A stretch of DNA of 64,000 bases from Sepioteuthis lessoniana. Its lineage: Eukaryota; Mollusca; Cephalopoda; Myopsida; Loliginidae. Below, one piece after another: positions 31,706-44,776 of the stretch. The notes below the pieces were generated by a model. It saw only the letters and a list, made by a program, of their open reading frames with translations. It made no database searches and was not told the DNA's origin. Location of the stretch: assembly GCA_963585895.1 (NCBI GenBank), contig CAUZXS010000127.1, positions 62,001-126,000 on the forward strand, in the 5' to 3' direction. The stretch's first letter is position 1, and the number at the start of each line of letters is the position of its first letter. A program made the translations under genes and the position numbers.

Positions 31706-31947
31706 AAAATATCTTTCCACATTTACAACCAGACTAAGACAACAAAAAAAGAAGCACATTATTTCTCCTATATAATAAAGCAAGCCTTAACCTTCAAGTA
31801 GCAATAAATATCAAATTTCAACAAAAAGATACTTATTTTAAGGATCTTTTTTGTTTTTGAGATATATATATATATTAATTTTCATATATTTCATAAATCT
31901 CATTTTTACATATTTATTAAGTATTTAACCGCACGTCGTGTCACACG

Positions 31948-32011
<64 letters not shown>

Positions 32012-32018
32012 AATATAA

Positions 32019-32051
<33 letters not shown>

Positions 32052-32059
32052 TTACGAGA
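31706..32059. other. Unassigned, then (AC)n/(AT)n
   Basis: 31706-31855 unmatched. 31861-32052 contains (ta)n, (ac)n near 31952-31980 and more (ta)n. Confidence 0.5.
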
Positions 32060-33660
32060 ATTTATAAAATAACCACCCTGGAAAATCAACTATTTCTTCA
32101 GTCAACTGTGATAAAACCAAACAATCCAAATACATAGATTACCACATGTAACCACTTGCTAAGGAAGTATACGCCTATATACGTGATACGACGGATTTCC
32201 TAAACCAAATAAACGACATCAAAACAATACCACAAGATTCGATTCAAGTCACAATGGATTTCAGATTCTTATACTCCAATATCAAACGCAACGAGGGACT
32301 TTTTTGCTGTGAGAACACTTAAACAAGAGAATAACAAAAAAAAGCAACTCCCACATAAGTAATAACAACAATAATATAAAACATAGTAACATTGAATAAC
32401 TTCAACTGTAATGGTTGATACTTCAAACAAACAAACAAGATACAACCTGGGCTCTTTTCCAGTCCCATTATACGCAACCATCAAAATGGATGAATTTTAA
32501 AACACGTAAATCTACCAGGAATTTAAGAATGACTGCTTCTTTTACATAAAATACATTGATTACATATTCATCATATACACAGGCGCAGAGGCAAAACTGA
32601 ATAATTTCTATAACAAAACTAAATAAAATGTACGACTCTATTAAATTCGACCGCCAAAAGTCTGCTCATTCAATCGCATTTTTAGCTATTGTAGTATGTA
32701 GTGACAAAAACAAACAACTAAAAATATTAAACACAAAACCAACCAATAAACAAAACTATCTCTATTACTGAGTTTGTCACCACAAACATCTCAAAGACAA
32801 CCTCCCCTACTCCAATGCGATTAGACTGGGAAGAATCTGCACAGATAACAACGAATTAAAAACAAAAACAAAGCATAGGGATGTCCCCATACGCTAATCG
32901 AAAACCAGATAAGCATTCTCTACCCCAAATCAAGACATCCTAAAACAGAGACTTAAAGTGAAGATGAATTGGATCCCCTTCACAAACATTCAACAATACT
33001 CTCCCACCACTAGCACAGATAATTAAGAACCGTTAGGTGGTTCTGAGAGTAAACCCCAACTTAAAATATATTTTTCAAGAACCAGGCATACTAACCTATC
33101 TTCGACCAAATAACCTCAAAGAAATGATTGGTAGCAACAAATACTAAACAATACTAAACAATGAAGTATATGACGACCATTGCAACACCAAGAACAAACT
33201 CTGCTGTAAACACCTCAAATCAACCAATTTATTCACAAGTTTCACAACCAAAAAGACTTTTAAAAGTTACCATGAATCAAATTGCTGAAGCAAAAATGTA
33301 ATTTATTTACTGGAATGAACTCACTGCCAAAAACAATGTGGAAAAGTCAAAATAGCCGTTGAAATTTAGATTAAATAAGTACCAACGCATGATCAAATCT
33401 ATGGATCAGAACAATTTGATATTAGTCGAACAATACTTTCACAAAAGCTGTCTCGACTTCAAGAAAGATGCAAAATTCACAATCAAAGAACGAATAAAAA
33501 AAAGATACGAACATGAAATCAGTAATTGAAAAAAAAAAGATGTAAAATGGATCAAAAGTCTAAAAACATATATGCCATTTGGATTTTATATGAAATTCAA
33601 TCACCCGAACTGGAAAAAAAATGAAAATTTATCAACCATATACACCTATAAAAAAAACTA
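32060..33660 (+). pseudogene. Penelope-like element 1: RT and GIY-YIG, decayed
   Basis: The + strand reads in order: YIRDTTDFLNQINDIKTIPQ then VTMDFRFLYSNIK (RT block with the first Asp, about 32180-32290). Next is YIKYIDYIFIIYTGAEA (about 32535-32600), where the usual second Asp of the YIDD-type site is Tyr. Then HHKHLKDNLPYSNAIRLGRIC (about 32775-32840). The last part is the endonuclease, with NVIYLLECTHCQKQCGK (about 33290-33340) and DAKFTIKERIKKRYEHEI (about 33470-33525). RT followed by GIY-YIG is the Penelope arrangement. Stops in all parts, N-terminus missing. Confidence 0.8.
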
Positions 33661-33942
33661 AACCGGACAAGTCACTACTGATTTGAAGGGTCACTTCTTG
33701 AAAAAGAAAAGTGTACAAAACTCCACACAAAAACAAACCAGTCAGTCAAGTCACAGCTTATATGAAACACTCTCCCCTTCAAATTCAATAAAAAAAAAAA
33801 AAACACATTTAAACAGGTGCTCTCACAAGAGAGAAGCAGATACATATATGAGACTGAACGGGCTCACTTTCATCAGACATTTTTCAGACAAATGGATATG
33901 TTACACTAACAGTACACTTTATACATGTATGTAGGTCTAATG

Positions 33943-33993
<51 letters not shown>
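33943..33993. repeat. (AT)n between the two PLEs
   Basis: About 24 at units. Confidence 0.95.
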
Positions 33994-33994
<1 letters not shown>

Positions 33995-36640
33995 TATTCA
34001 TTTGCAGACCTCTTCGTTTTAAAACATTTACGTTTCTCTAGTTTAAACAACAACAATTTTTTTATATACTCACTTCAACGCGAGAATACTGTGAAAGGAA
34101 AAAGACATCATGGAAAAAATAACCGCAGCCTTAAAAAAAAAACGAAAAACAGATTTCTCCAAGAAGTTTTTAAAAAAAACTACAAAAATAGCCGCTCTCA
34201 CTGACCACCTAACACCCCAACAAAGAGAATCTAAACGGAGCGATAAAAAATCCTTAATAGACTACTTATGGATACAATCAAAATACAGGGGAAATTTAAA
34301 CAAAAGAGAAAGCCTACAAAGCTGAAAACTGAAAATGTGGGGCAACTTGCTGAATCAATGGAAAATAGCATTCTTCAATGCAATTAAAAGCAAAGAAACA
34401 TCAACAATTTACAAATATTTCATAGGAATTAATGAAATCTTCGTCCCAAAAAAATTCAAAGAAAAAATAACACCACAAGACGCAAAGGAACAGAAAATAA
34501 AACGAAATTAAACTTTATAAAATTAAAAGCTGCGATAGAAACATTAGGAGACAGAATTATACACTATAAGATAAAAAAAAAAAACTGGAAGTAGACCAGG
34601 AACGGTTAACAGAAATCAGAGGACTTTGCCTCGCAAAGACACAACAATTCTTATCACCACTTTAGGAAAGAAATTGCAAAAGGAAGAAAGAAAATTTAAA
34701 TCCTAGGCAAAAAACCTAAATGACTGAGGAATCTACCACATATAGAAAAAGAAAAAGGGAAAGAAATTGAAAAGATTCAGAGAAAAGAAAGAAAAACAAA
34801 AACAGAGAAAACAATAGACACAAAAAAATGAATCTATTCTTATATACTACAAACCAAACCCACAGGACAAAAACCACAAACACAATTATCACCTACAAAG
34901 AAAACCATACCATAAAAAACCAACAAAATACCAATAACCGAATACTTACATCGCAGCACCACAGATTAAACTAACACACTCTAAAAACCCCAAAAAACAA
35001 AGAAAAAATGAATCCCTCCTACATACCACCAAACACAAGGGAACTGACCCAGCCATCCTGAAAACAACCAATCAGTAGGAAACAATTTTTTAGGCAAAAA
35101 TAAGAATAAAATTAATCCCTATAAATACTTTCGCATACAAAAAAATGGCCAAACCAGTACACATACCCACAAATACAGAATAAGTCAAACAACACCCACT
35201 TCAATACACACTATAATGGGAGAAGAAATTACATAGACTACCCTAGGGATTACAACAAAGTAAGAAACTTTTTCTTGGACAACCCAAATTATCCAAGAAA
35301 TAACACAATAAGAAACCATTTTTAGACAACTAAAGCCGAACAAAAAGACCAGTCTAAGTAACATGTCTAATAAAACCAACCAGTAACATATCTAAGTAAC
35401 ATATCTAATAAAACCAACAACATAAAACCTAAAAAAAATCAGTCTATCACTACACAAATTAGCCACAAATCAAATTGATTTATCAAAACTAGGTCTAAAA
35501 CTTTGCCCCACCCCAAAAAGCAATCTTGGATAATTAAAAAAGACCTCAAAGAATTTGAAAGAAAATTTTGATTGATAGAGAAATTTAATAATAAAAAGAT
35601 ACAGACGATTCCTTGGAAAAAAAAAAAAAATAAATCAATATTCTTCCCGGACAAAGATAACAGCAGTGAATTAAACGCAATCATCGAAAAGCTCGGGCGT
35701 ATTAACCAAAAAGAAAAAACTAAACCGTACAACCTCTCACCCAAACAAAATCAAGCCTTAAAAATGTACAGGAAAACAAAGACAAAATTATAAAAGAAGC
35801 AGACAAAGGAAGCGCCGTAGTAATCTTAAATAAAACAGATTGCAGAAAAAAAATCTAAGAAATACTAAATAATAAATAAATTAAAGATATACATAGACAA
35901 TGATATCATATCAAAAATTACGAAATGATGCAAAACACAATGAAACACAAACTAAAAAAGATAAGGACTTTACTAACTACATCCCGAAAACTAGCGATTC
36001 TTACGGATTACAAAAAATTCACAAGTCCTAGGAAATAGAAATAGCTGTAAAAACACACACAAAAAAAACTGAATACATAGAAATTTCAAACTTCAATGAG
36101 CTTAAATATAGACATACAGTAGCCGGCCCATTATGCCCCATCAACAGACTCAGCAAAGTAGTAGACATTCTATTGCAACCATTTGTATATAAGATTAAAC
36201 GCCACATTAGCCATGACATCTACTTTTTAAACTCCATACCACAAAAAATTGATCTTGTTATACTCAGGGTTACATTTGACGTCACAAACCTGACGTCACA
36301 AACCTGGTTATATCCTCTATGAATTAGAAAAACGGGCAATCTCATTTTGGATAGAAAAATACCCAGAAACATTACAACCAAGATTTAAGAAAACAATAAT
36401 CACAGCTAAAATTAATTAACAGCTATGGACACTAAAATGGCATCAATATACACCACTCTAATTTTAGCTTGCTTAGAGGAAAATCCATGTGAAATCATTG
36501 GCAAAAATGCAACGACAAAAAAGAACAGAATTTATTAGGTCGAATTTAAAAGATACTGAGATGACTATTTCACACTTAAAAATGCCAATGGGGCAACGTT
36601 AACGATTTACATGACTTACGCTAAAACCTACACCCTAAAA

Positions 36641-36885
36641 GGGTGTCCTCGTGGTGTAATGGTTAAAGCGATGGACAGCGGAATCGTAGTATATGAGTTC
36701 GTACTCCAGTCGCGCTATTACGTTCACTTTCGGGCAAATACCCTTGGGAAAGGTATGAACCCCTTTATCCTCCCAGCTATTGGTTAAATAGCACAACTAC
36801 TGTTCTTCTAGGAGAATAGCTTTGGCCTTAAATAAACTACAAAGGTTGATATGCCATTAAAACAAAGAAACGATCAAACAAACTT
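36641..36885 (+). mobile_element. SINE D, copy 5, full length, inside PLE 2
   Basis: Head gtggtgtaatggttaaagcg, B box gagttcgtactcc, body aatacccttgggaaaggtat, tail actacaaaggttgatatgcc. TSD acaccctaaaa at 36630-36640 and 36886-36896. The duplication repeats the PLE codons Leu-His-Pro-Lys on both sides. Confidence 0.9.
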
Positions 36886-37627
36886 ACACCCTAAAATGAA
36901 ATTACCATGGAACAAAATTTTAAAGAACTACCAATTTTTAGACACCTTCATTAAAACCCAAAATAGCTATATCATCACAGATATTTACCACAAACCCATA
37001 GATACCAAACAATACCGCCTTTTCAAGAGTCATCATCCGAAAAGCTGATTGAAGTCTATTCCTTACGCTTTAGCACGCGGAGAATGCACGAGAATCAGTT
37101 ACAAAAACATCCGATAAACTCGCCTGAAAGAATTACAAACTCTCCACAAGAGGGGATGTCACACATCACTAATAAATATGGAATTAGAATTAGCAGAAAA
37201 ATACCATTAAAAGAACTACGGATCCCCCCAAAAAAACATAGCAACAAAGAACCCTTGGGATACGTCTCAACATACAACAAAAAACAACCCACAACTATTA
37301 ATAGAACTAACAGAGAATCAAGAAAAACTTAAAAACAATGATAGAATTAAAAGAATACTAGACACAACAAAAATCATATAAAGCAAAGTGACAACCAAAA
37401 AACTTAAAACACGCGCTAACTTCATTTAAATTTGGGGAACGCACAACGTGTGGAGTTTCAAAATACAAAAATAAAAGATGTGGAGAATATATTATAATCA
37501 TAGAAGGAAAACACTATACCTTCTAAAACACAAAAACATTCTTAATAAATAGAAATCTAAGCTGCAATTCAAAAACATTAGTCTACATAATCGAATGTTG
37601 TAGATATGAAAAAGAAAACTATACATG

Positions 37628-37745
37628 CTCTGAACAATAGAGTCTCTTTACATAAAAGCAATATTAAATCACCAGAAAATAGGAAACTCTGAACAATAGA
37701 GTCTCTTTACATAAAAGCAATATTAAATCACCAGAAAATAGAAAA
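37628..37745 (+). repeat. 59-bp tandem duplication in PLE 2 endonuclease
   Basis: Two units starting ctctgaacaatagagtctct at 37628 and 37687, nearly identical. 59 is not a multiple of three, so it shifts the frame after the GIY-YIG start. Confidence 0.9.
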
Positions 37746-38084
37746 CTCAATGTATCAAAACACCTTCATAAATGCAGAAATGGAAACTTTAAAATATTGC
37801 CAATACACCGGATGGGTGACTACTCGTAAGTCAAAATAAAAGGATAAAACTTCATAGACAAATTTAAACCTACATCAAATAGAACCTAATTTCGTACACA
37901 CACAAACACATACACACACTCACGCGCGCAAGCGGAACCATACACTCACAAACGCAAACATATACAAACACACGTTATCTTAAAATACATCTATTTGTGA
38001 AGTTGAATACATTCCCATACATTCAACTCAAGGATAAGAAAAAGAAAGGAAAACATAACTCTGATAATGTAAGTGCGTGTATGT

Positions 38085-38350
38085 GAATATAAACACACAC
38101 ACACACACACACACACCCACACTCAAACACACACACATTCTTACTCACACACACACTCACACACTCACATTCTCTCACACACACTCACACACACACACAC
38201 ACACGCACTCTCTCTCTCTCTCTCACTCACATACACTCACACACATACACACTCTTACACACACACACACACACACACTCACATACACAATCTCACACAC
38301 TCACACACACTCACACTCTCTCACACACACTCACACATACTCACCCACAA
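38085..38350. repeat. (AC)n / ACTC compound microsatellite
   Basis: Mixed cacaca, cactca and ctctct runs. The Thr/His-rich frames over it are not genes. Confidence 0.95.
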
Positions 38351-38509
38351 AGTACATATTTGTATATAAATACTTAAAATAACCATCCGCAGAAACCAGA
38401 GATTTTCAAGGTCAATTAACTCCAATATACCATGCACAGACCCAAATCCTGGAATTAAGAAGGATCAATCTCCTACCAAAACAACCTTCATTATGAAAGA
38501 ACACCTTAA

Positions 38510-38585
38510 TCCTATTTACCAAACCCCTCCGTCACCGTGTCCATTTCCTACGACGATAACCATTACACCACAGGCACCTCCATTT
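38510..38585 (-). mobile_element. SINE A, copy 7: 76-bp internally deleted
   Basis: Only the extreme tail (cctatttaccaaacccctcc) and the head (tttcctacgacgataacc, caggcacctcc) remain, fused. TSD aagaacaccttaa at 38497-38509 and 38586-38598 shows that both ends of the mobilised unit are present, so the deletion may predate insertion. Confidence 0.85.
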
Positions 38586-38598
38586 AAGAACACCTTAA

Positions 38599-39425
38599 CA
38601 ATTATCAATCAATATTTATGTGTGCGTGTGTAATAACAACTGATTTCCATGCTAAAGAAATTGTTAATTTTTGTGCAAAAAAAATAGGCTTGAGAAGCAG
38701 TAATTTTTGTATCTATATTTTTGCATTTATTCACTTATCGGCGCGTTTCTTTCAGATTTCGCAGACGATAATATTTGACTTGCTGCGAAAAATTTGAAGA
38801 AAAAAAAACAAATTAATTTAAGAACACTTTTCCCTAAGAGACGACTGAAAATACATTTTTCAACAAATTAGAATCATATAATAAATCCTCAACTTTCTTT
38901 TATCTCATTTAAAGCCAACCTCAATCTTATAAATAAGCAATGAAATAGAAAAATCTTTAAGTAGATTTATAGATTAATTCTCTTATAACGCTCAAAACTT
39001 TCGGCTTTGTTTCTTTTGAGTAAAAAATTTAACATTCTTTTCCTTTAAGTTGCATTTAATTTCAACATCGCATGACTATCTTAAATTGAACGAAAATAAC
39101 TTGCTTACATACATACTTGTACTAACCCCACAATATTTACCTGGCTGAGTTTTCGCTGAATCCGCTTACATATTAGCAGATAAATATAATTTCTCCGCTA
39201 CTTAGTGACACACTTACACAAAGTTGTTTTTACACTCCAAAAATATAGCAAATAGGTTTGAACAATGCAAACTGCTGAGATTTTCTTTCTTGTAACGTAA
39301 ATATCAGACAAGATTTCAAGACTTTGTGATTTGTTTTTCAACAAACTTTTCCCTCAAGGTGAAGAAATACATATAAAATTTCGAGATCAGTGTTTATTCA
39401 ATCAGTTACTCACTTTCCCGCAACA
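38599..39425. other. Unassigned AT-rich interval
   Basis: No repeat match and no plausible frame. A 74-codon frame at 39390 runs straight into (CT)n. Confidence 0.45.
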
Positions 39426-39428
39426 TAT

Positions 39429-39431
<3 letters not shown>

Positions 39432-39483
<52 letters not shown>

Positions 39484-39689
39484 ATATATATATATATATT
39501 TGTATATATTTCGGATATATATATATATATATATATATCCTATACACAAATATTTCTCATATACATATATATGTATGTATAAAAGAGATCTACTGTTCTT
39601 ATAAGCTCACTTGGTAAGTTAATGGAGGACCAAATATTGTGATATTGTTAAATGGTGTTCAATATCAATGATAGAGGATTTACATATCG

Positions 39690-39743
<54 letters not shown>

Positions 39744-39802
39744 CATGGTACAGTCAGTGACCCTGGGTTACATGCAATCAGCAATCGTCGGACAGAGTGA
39801 TC

Positions 39803-39838
<36 letters not shown>

Positions 39839-39842
39839 CATT

Positions 39843-39877
<35 letters not shown>

Positions 39878-40024
39878 ATCCTATATAGGTATATATATAC
39901 GATACTAATTTATATATGTGTGTATGTGTGTATCATCTACATATATAATTTATATATCCTATATATATGAATAATAAATATAATCTATATACATATATAA
40001 GTATGTATGTATCCTATATACAGA

Positions 40025-40056
<32 letters not shown>

Positions 40057-40235
40057 CCTACATTTGCATATGTATATATATTTTTAATATATATATCCTA
40101 TATGTGTGTGTGCCTATATATATTTTATATCTTTATCATATATATACATATATATATATATATCCTCTCTCTCTCTCTATATATATATATCTGTCCCTCT
40201 CTCTGTCTCAGTATATATATATACATCCTACACAT

Positions 40236-40268
<33 letters not shown>

Positions 40269-40270
40269 GC
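39432..40270. repeat. Compound (CT)n, (AT)n and (AC)n cluster
   Basis: Repeated switches between ct, at and ac runs with short unique spacers, for example gtacagtcagtgaccctggg near 39750. The Tyr/Ile-rich frames are not coding. Confidence 0.95.
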
Positions 40271-40489
40271 ATTACATTCCTTCTGTAGACTAATTGAGGA
40301 GTACAGACACACAATCACACTATGTATGTGATGGTACCACAATTTCAGTCTCAAGTAGGTTTTTATGGGTTTGCCAGCCCCATGGCACCTGGTCTTTTAA
40401 TGAACTCTTTTTTCTTTTTCCATTTAAGTTGTCTTACGAAGACGAAAGAGTTTTGTCCATCTAACTACTTAAGAATAGATTAGGCTAGA

Positions 40490-40620
40490 ATAGGTTTATT
40501 CTTACTTTTTTCAAAGGCATTAGCCCAAAGTTAAACGCACACAGCCTCATTCAAGATTTTAAACTCAGGTTGTGAAGGTAAAAAATATTCTCATCTTTGT
40601 CATAAGAATAAAACTACAGC
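40490..40620 (-). mobile_element. Degenerate SINE A/D body
   Basis: gtttattcttac, caaaggcattagcccaaag, ttaaacgcac and attcaagattttaaactcag follow the reversed order of the A/D body and B box, at low identity. Confidence 0.4.
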
Positions 40621-40944
40621 TGTACAACCTCTGACAGACCCTTTGAAGGGCCCAGGGATGCACCCCCTAATTTTGTCGATGTTGCCGCGGTTTCAGTGGT
40701 TTGTTTTTTATCGGGTGAAGTGAATAGCCCTTATACAACCTGTTTTTTTTTAAATTCAGATTTTCTTTTTGTTTGCCTTACTCAGTCTAAAGAACTTGGT
40801 CCACTCTACTATTTATATTTATGAAAAAGTTTCCTGCGTTCGTCATTTTTTTAAATTTGTATTTCATAGGGAAACAAGAGTAAACGAAATATAGTTAATT
40901 TATTTAAAGATTTTAAGTATATGTTTCTATTCATTTCTCGGAGG
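40621..40944. other. Unassigned interval
   Basis: T-rich. cagacaaactc-type SINE A remnants (acttggtccactctactatt at about 40794) are possible but weak. Confidence 0.3.
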
Positions 40945-41190
40945 AGTCCCCATGACATAATCGATAAAGTGTTGGACAGCGGCTGCGAAATAAGAGAGAT
41001 CGAGCTCCGGTCGTGTTGTGACGTCCACTTTCGGACTCATACCCTTGGGGAAGGCATGAAACCTCTTACCCTTCTAACTGTGAGTTAAATAGTATCATTG
41101 CTGTTGTTCATCAAGAATGGCTTTGGCTTTAGATAACCCATGAAGGTTGGCATGCCATTAAACAAAGAAACCAAACCAAACTGTTTCCTT
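40945..41190 (+). mobile_element. SINE D, copy 6
   Basis: Head catgacataatcgataaagt, B box gagatcgagctccgg, body acccttggggaaggcatgaa, tail gaaggttggcatgccattaa, then accaaacc. Confidence 0.85.
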
Positions 41191-41769
41191 CTCTCACTAT
41201 TTCCACAAACGTACATTCACACCCACAAGTCCTCCTTTCTCTTCACGCGCTCTGCCTAAAAGAGAATTTGCTGCTGCCTATATATGAAATGTATTCCAAA
41301 AGTACCGAGACTGAAGAAAAAATATGAACTATGACTGACGTTCATTTTCTTTTAGATGATCCTCTTTCCTAATTCCAGCAAGTTTTTCATTGGCTGAAGT
41401 ACCACTGAAATTTTGGAGCGCATGAAAGAGAAATATTTCCTAAAGATGCAAATCAGAGTTTTTGATTGGCTGACCAATCATAAAGTCGTAGAAAAATACG
41501 AAATGATCTGTGATTGGTGAGCCAATCGGTAATGATTGTTCCCAGGGGAATTCGCTATAAAAATAATACCTCTTTAAGGATGAAAAGGAAGAGAAAATTC
41601 TGAGATAAGAGAATAAGAAATGAAGTCTCTCCAAGCACTTAAACCTCTTCAACGAAAACCGCACTCCCTAAAAAATAACCAAATTGATTAACACAGGAAT
41701 ACAACACGAGCCGAACTCCTCAACTTATCTTTCTCTCAACACAAAAGAGCGATACAATTTCTTTATGTA
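41191..41769. other. Unassigned interval with short inverted pairs
   Basis: tgattggctgaccaatca (41464-41481) is a near-palindrome with inverted CCAAT motifs, and ttggtgagccaatc follows at 41516. This could be regulatory or part of an unknown repeat. No coding frame supported. Confidence 0.35.
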
Positions 41770-42030
41770 TAAGTAAAGTTGTCTCCCTTTAGTCGAGGGT
41801 GACCCGAAGGCTCCCTTTTCAATAGTTACTACACTGAGGTGTAGGGGAGGGCGCTACTCCTTTTCCCTGGATTGCTCCACTTTACCTTGATACGCACCTT
41901 ATAATGCTGAGTGTTAAGCAAGGACTTATCAAGTACCATTTTTGAGTTTTTGGTATGACCTGACCATGAATTGAACCCCCGGTCTCCCGGACCATTGACG
42001 AAAACTCTATTCATTAGGTCAATTGCTCGG
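41770..42030 (-). mobile_element. SINE B, copy 4
   Basis: Reverse strand, tail gtcgagggtgacccgaagg at the left, B box attgaacccc and A-box region actctattcattaggtc at the right. Confidence 0.85.
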
Positions 42031-42204
42031 TAACTCCTTATATATACCATATACATTATTGTTGCTCAACTGTGTTTCAATAAAGATTTGTCTTCGGGAA
42101 ATTTTTCTTATCTTTGAGTTGCTAACACTCGGGCAACTTATTTCAAGCAACCACCTTGACCGTCAGAAATAGCTCCGGATAGATTATGCCATTCCCCCAG
42201 GGTA

Positions 42205-42660
42205 TATTGACCAGTCGGCTGGGGCTGTAGAATACACCGATTGCTTCTCTGCAGAGAGTAAGACCACACCTCTGAGCGAGTTTCCTGATATGATTCTAAA
42301 CAATCATAAAGTTGTATGTGAGGTTCTAGTAATGTTGGAGCTTTGGGAAATACGAAGTACCCTTTCATTGCCATCGCTCCTAGGTCCACTCTGTCCTATC
42401 TATGGGTCAAATCGAACTAAACTGTGTCCTTTCGCTCAACTGAATTGCTTGAAATTGGACTGTTTTGACATTTAAACTGCGTACTTATGCTAAATTTGAT
42501 TGTTTGAAATAGAACTGTTTTGGCATTTAACGGTGTGTAAACGAAAAACAATACTTACACTAAACTGAATTGTTTGAAAAAGAATTTTTTATGCTTAAAA
42601 AAGGATTTGGCACTAAAAACCTACAATGGTTGACGTGCCATAAAGCCAAACCAAACCAAA
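42205..42660 (+). mobile_element. SINE C, copy 8
   Basis: Head ccagtcggctggggctgtag, body to 42400, three internal units, tail aaacctacaatggttgacg, ending in accaaaccaaact. Confidence 0.85.
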
Positions 42661-44776
42661 CTAAAACTTTGATATATCTTTCAAACAGAGTGTGGGCACA
42701 GAAGGAGGTTTTTTATGCTTATAGTCAATCTATGTCATCTCTTAGATATGCCTTGCGCATAATCCTCAATATCCTTGCAGTTTGTCCAATTTGTCTGGGT
42801 TCCTTTCCTGTCCATTTTAAGAATGGTCCAGAGTACATTACAAGAGGAACAGCCCAGTTGTTTATTCCTTTGATGAGATTTCTGCTACAGAGTTTGGTTT
42901 TGAGAAATGTTCTTGTTCTTCTAAGGTATTCTTTTCTTGTCTGTTTTTTTTTTTCTTTTATTTCTGCTTGTTTCATGGTGTATAATTCTAATATCCCCAA
43001 ATACTTGTAGTTTTCCTTTTCTCCTAGCGTTCTGATTCTTTCTTGATTTGGCTGTTCAATTCCTTCCATTGTTTTTCTTTTCTTACTTTTCATTATAATA
43101 ATGGAGCATTTCACTATGCCAAATTCCATTCCTATATCTTGGGAGTATATTCTTATGTTTGTAGCAAAGGTGTCAGTTCTTTTTCGTTTTTTGCGAATCG
43201 CTCGATGTCGTCTATGTATATAAAGTGATTAATCTTTTCTTGTGATTTGGCAAATTTTTAGCTCCCAGTGAATTTTTTAGTATTTAAATGAGTGTTAGCA
43301 TTGTTATAACGAATTGCAATGGCGAGAAAGATTCTCCCTAAAATATACCTCTTTGGATTTTTACCTCTGCCAGGGTTTGACATCCTGCTATCAGCTCCAC
43401 CCTCCAATTTTCTATGGCATAAATGATGACGTTTATGATTTTGTCAGATATTTTGTACATTTTCAAACACTATTATCCCTGTTTCCCCTGAATCATAGAT
43501 CTTCTGGTTTCAATCTATACCGTGTCTACATCTTCCGCCTCGTTCTGGCTTCATTGAGGATGTGATGGTCACAATATATAGTAAGTCATTTGTTCCTTTT
43601 CCCTCAATTGACGTCTTTTTGTTCTTCTGAAAAGAGTCCGTGGTATGCAACTGAGGAATAGATTTTTTCTCTTAACTGTGCGGTTAGGATTTGCCACATC
43701 ATAGCTAAGTACGTTATCGGTTTATAGTTACTTGGGATGATCCCTTTTGGGTATCCTTCTGGATCAGGCCAGTTTTCTCGTTCGTCATCCATTCGGGTAT
43801 GCTTGCTTGTTGAAGGCATTTACTCAGTTGCTAAGCTAGTCTGTGAAGGACGGGCCGGAAATTTAAAACCAGAATCCATGTATGTCATCATGGCCAGGCA
43901 TTTTCCAATTTTATATTTTCTCGAGTGTGGCTCTTAGCGAGTCCAGGTGTAGATTCGCTTCAGAGCCTTCGAGTTTCTCTAATTCCTTTTTCATATTGTT
44001 TATTCATTTAGTATTTTTGTTATGCTCTTTCCGTTTACATATTTTACTTTAAAATTGTTTTGTTTCTTTTATATCTGATTGTTGTTTCATCTTTGTGCAC
44101 TCTCCACCAATTTTTTGTTATTTTGGAATGTTGTATTTTGTTCGTATTGTTTGACCCTGTCCCGGTACCTCTTCAGTTTTCGGTCTTTCGCTTATATCTT
44201 TTCATTTTTGCTTCCAGTTGAATTGTCAGACTTGTCTGCAGTTTTCTTTTTAGGGTCTTCTCTTTCCGTTGAGTTCCTGTATGCTTCAGGGTTAATAGTT
44301 TCGCTTATTGTCGCACTATATTTGTCCGTTCAGCCTCATTTCCCATCCGTTTATTTATATTTTTTTTTTTCTGTTGAGATTCCTCAGGGGAACACCTATT
44401 TTGTTATTGACTACTTTTGATTTTTATAATGGTTAGAGTGTTCGCCAATGACCCGGGAGACCTGGGTTCAATCCCAGGTCGAGTCATACTAATGACTCAA
44501 AAAATGGTACTTGATGCCTCCTTGCTTAACACTCAGCATTATAAGGTACAGATCAAGGATAAAATGGAGCAATCCAGGGAAAGGAGTTGCGCCCTCCCTT
44601 ACCATATTTAACAACCCCTCCGCTCGGGCAGGATATGACACACGGTCAATTTTAAAGCGGAGTTTAGCAGGTTTGAATTCAGAGTTTTCCTTCTCTTAGA
44701 CTATTTGCCTTACCAAGGCTGAAGACCACAGTCTGCCCTACTATTCACCCATAGCTGGAAGGAGAATAATTGGATT

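Larger units (their letters stand above)
34080..37880 (+). pseudogene. Penelope-like element 2, long but decayed
   Basis: Opens with a Lys-rich frame MEKITAALKKKRKTDFSKKF (34110-34325). It continues with LSPKQNQALK and IIKEADKGSAVVILNK (about 35740-35840), an early PLE core block. Then VAGPLCPINRLSKVVDILLQ (36119-36180) and VTFDVT (about 36270). After a SINE D insertion it reads LHPKMKLPWNKILKNYQFLD and TDIYHKPIDTKQYRLFKSHH (36880-37040). The endonuclease follows, starting VYIIECCRYEKENYTCSEQ (about 37590-37640), and is broken by a 59-bp duplication. It has many stops and shifts and belongs to a different lineage from element 1. The 34500-35560 part is A-rich and unreadable. Confidence 0.75.

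Noticed and set aside
33780-33895. Second hammerhead from CTGATGA on the reverse strand near 33874
   Set aside because: CTGATGA is followed by no pairing stem II and no GAAA at a fitting distance.
36641-36720. Real tRNA gene
   Set aside because: A and B boxes are present but the acceptor stem does not close and a SINE body and tail follow. The same holds for all A, B, D and T heads.
38073-38382. Thr/His-rich frames
   Set aside because: (AC)n and CACT microsatellite translated in several frames.
39390-40331. Tyr/Ile-rich frames
   Set aside because: (AT)n, (CT)n microsatellites; no unique coding sequence.
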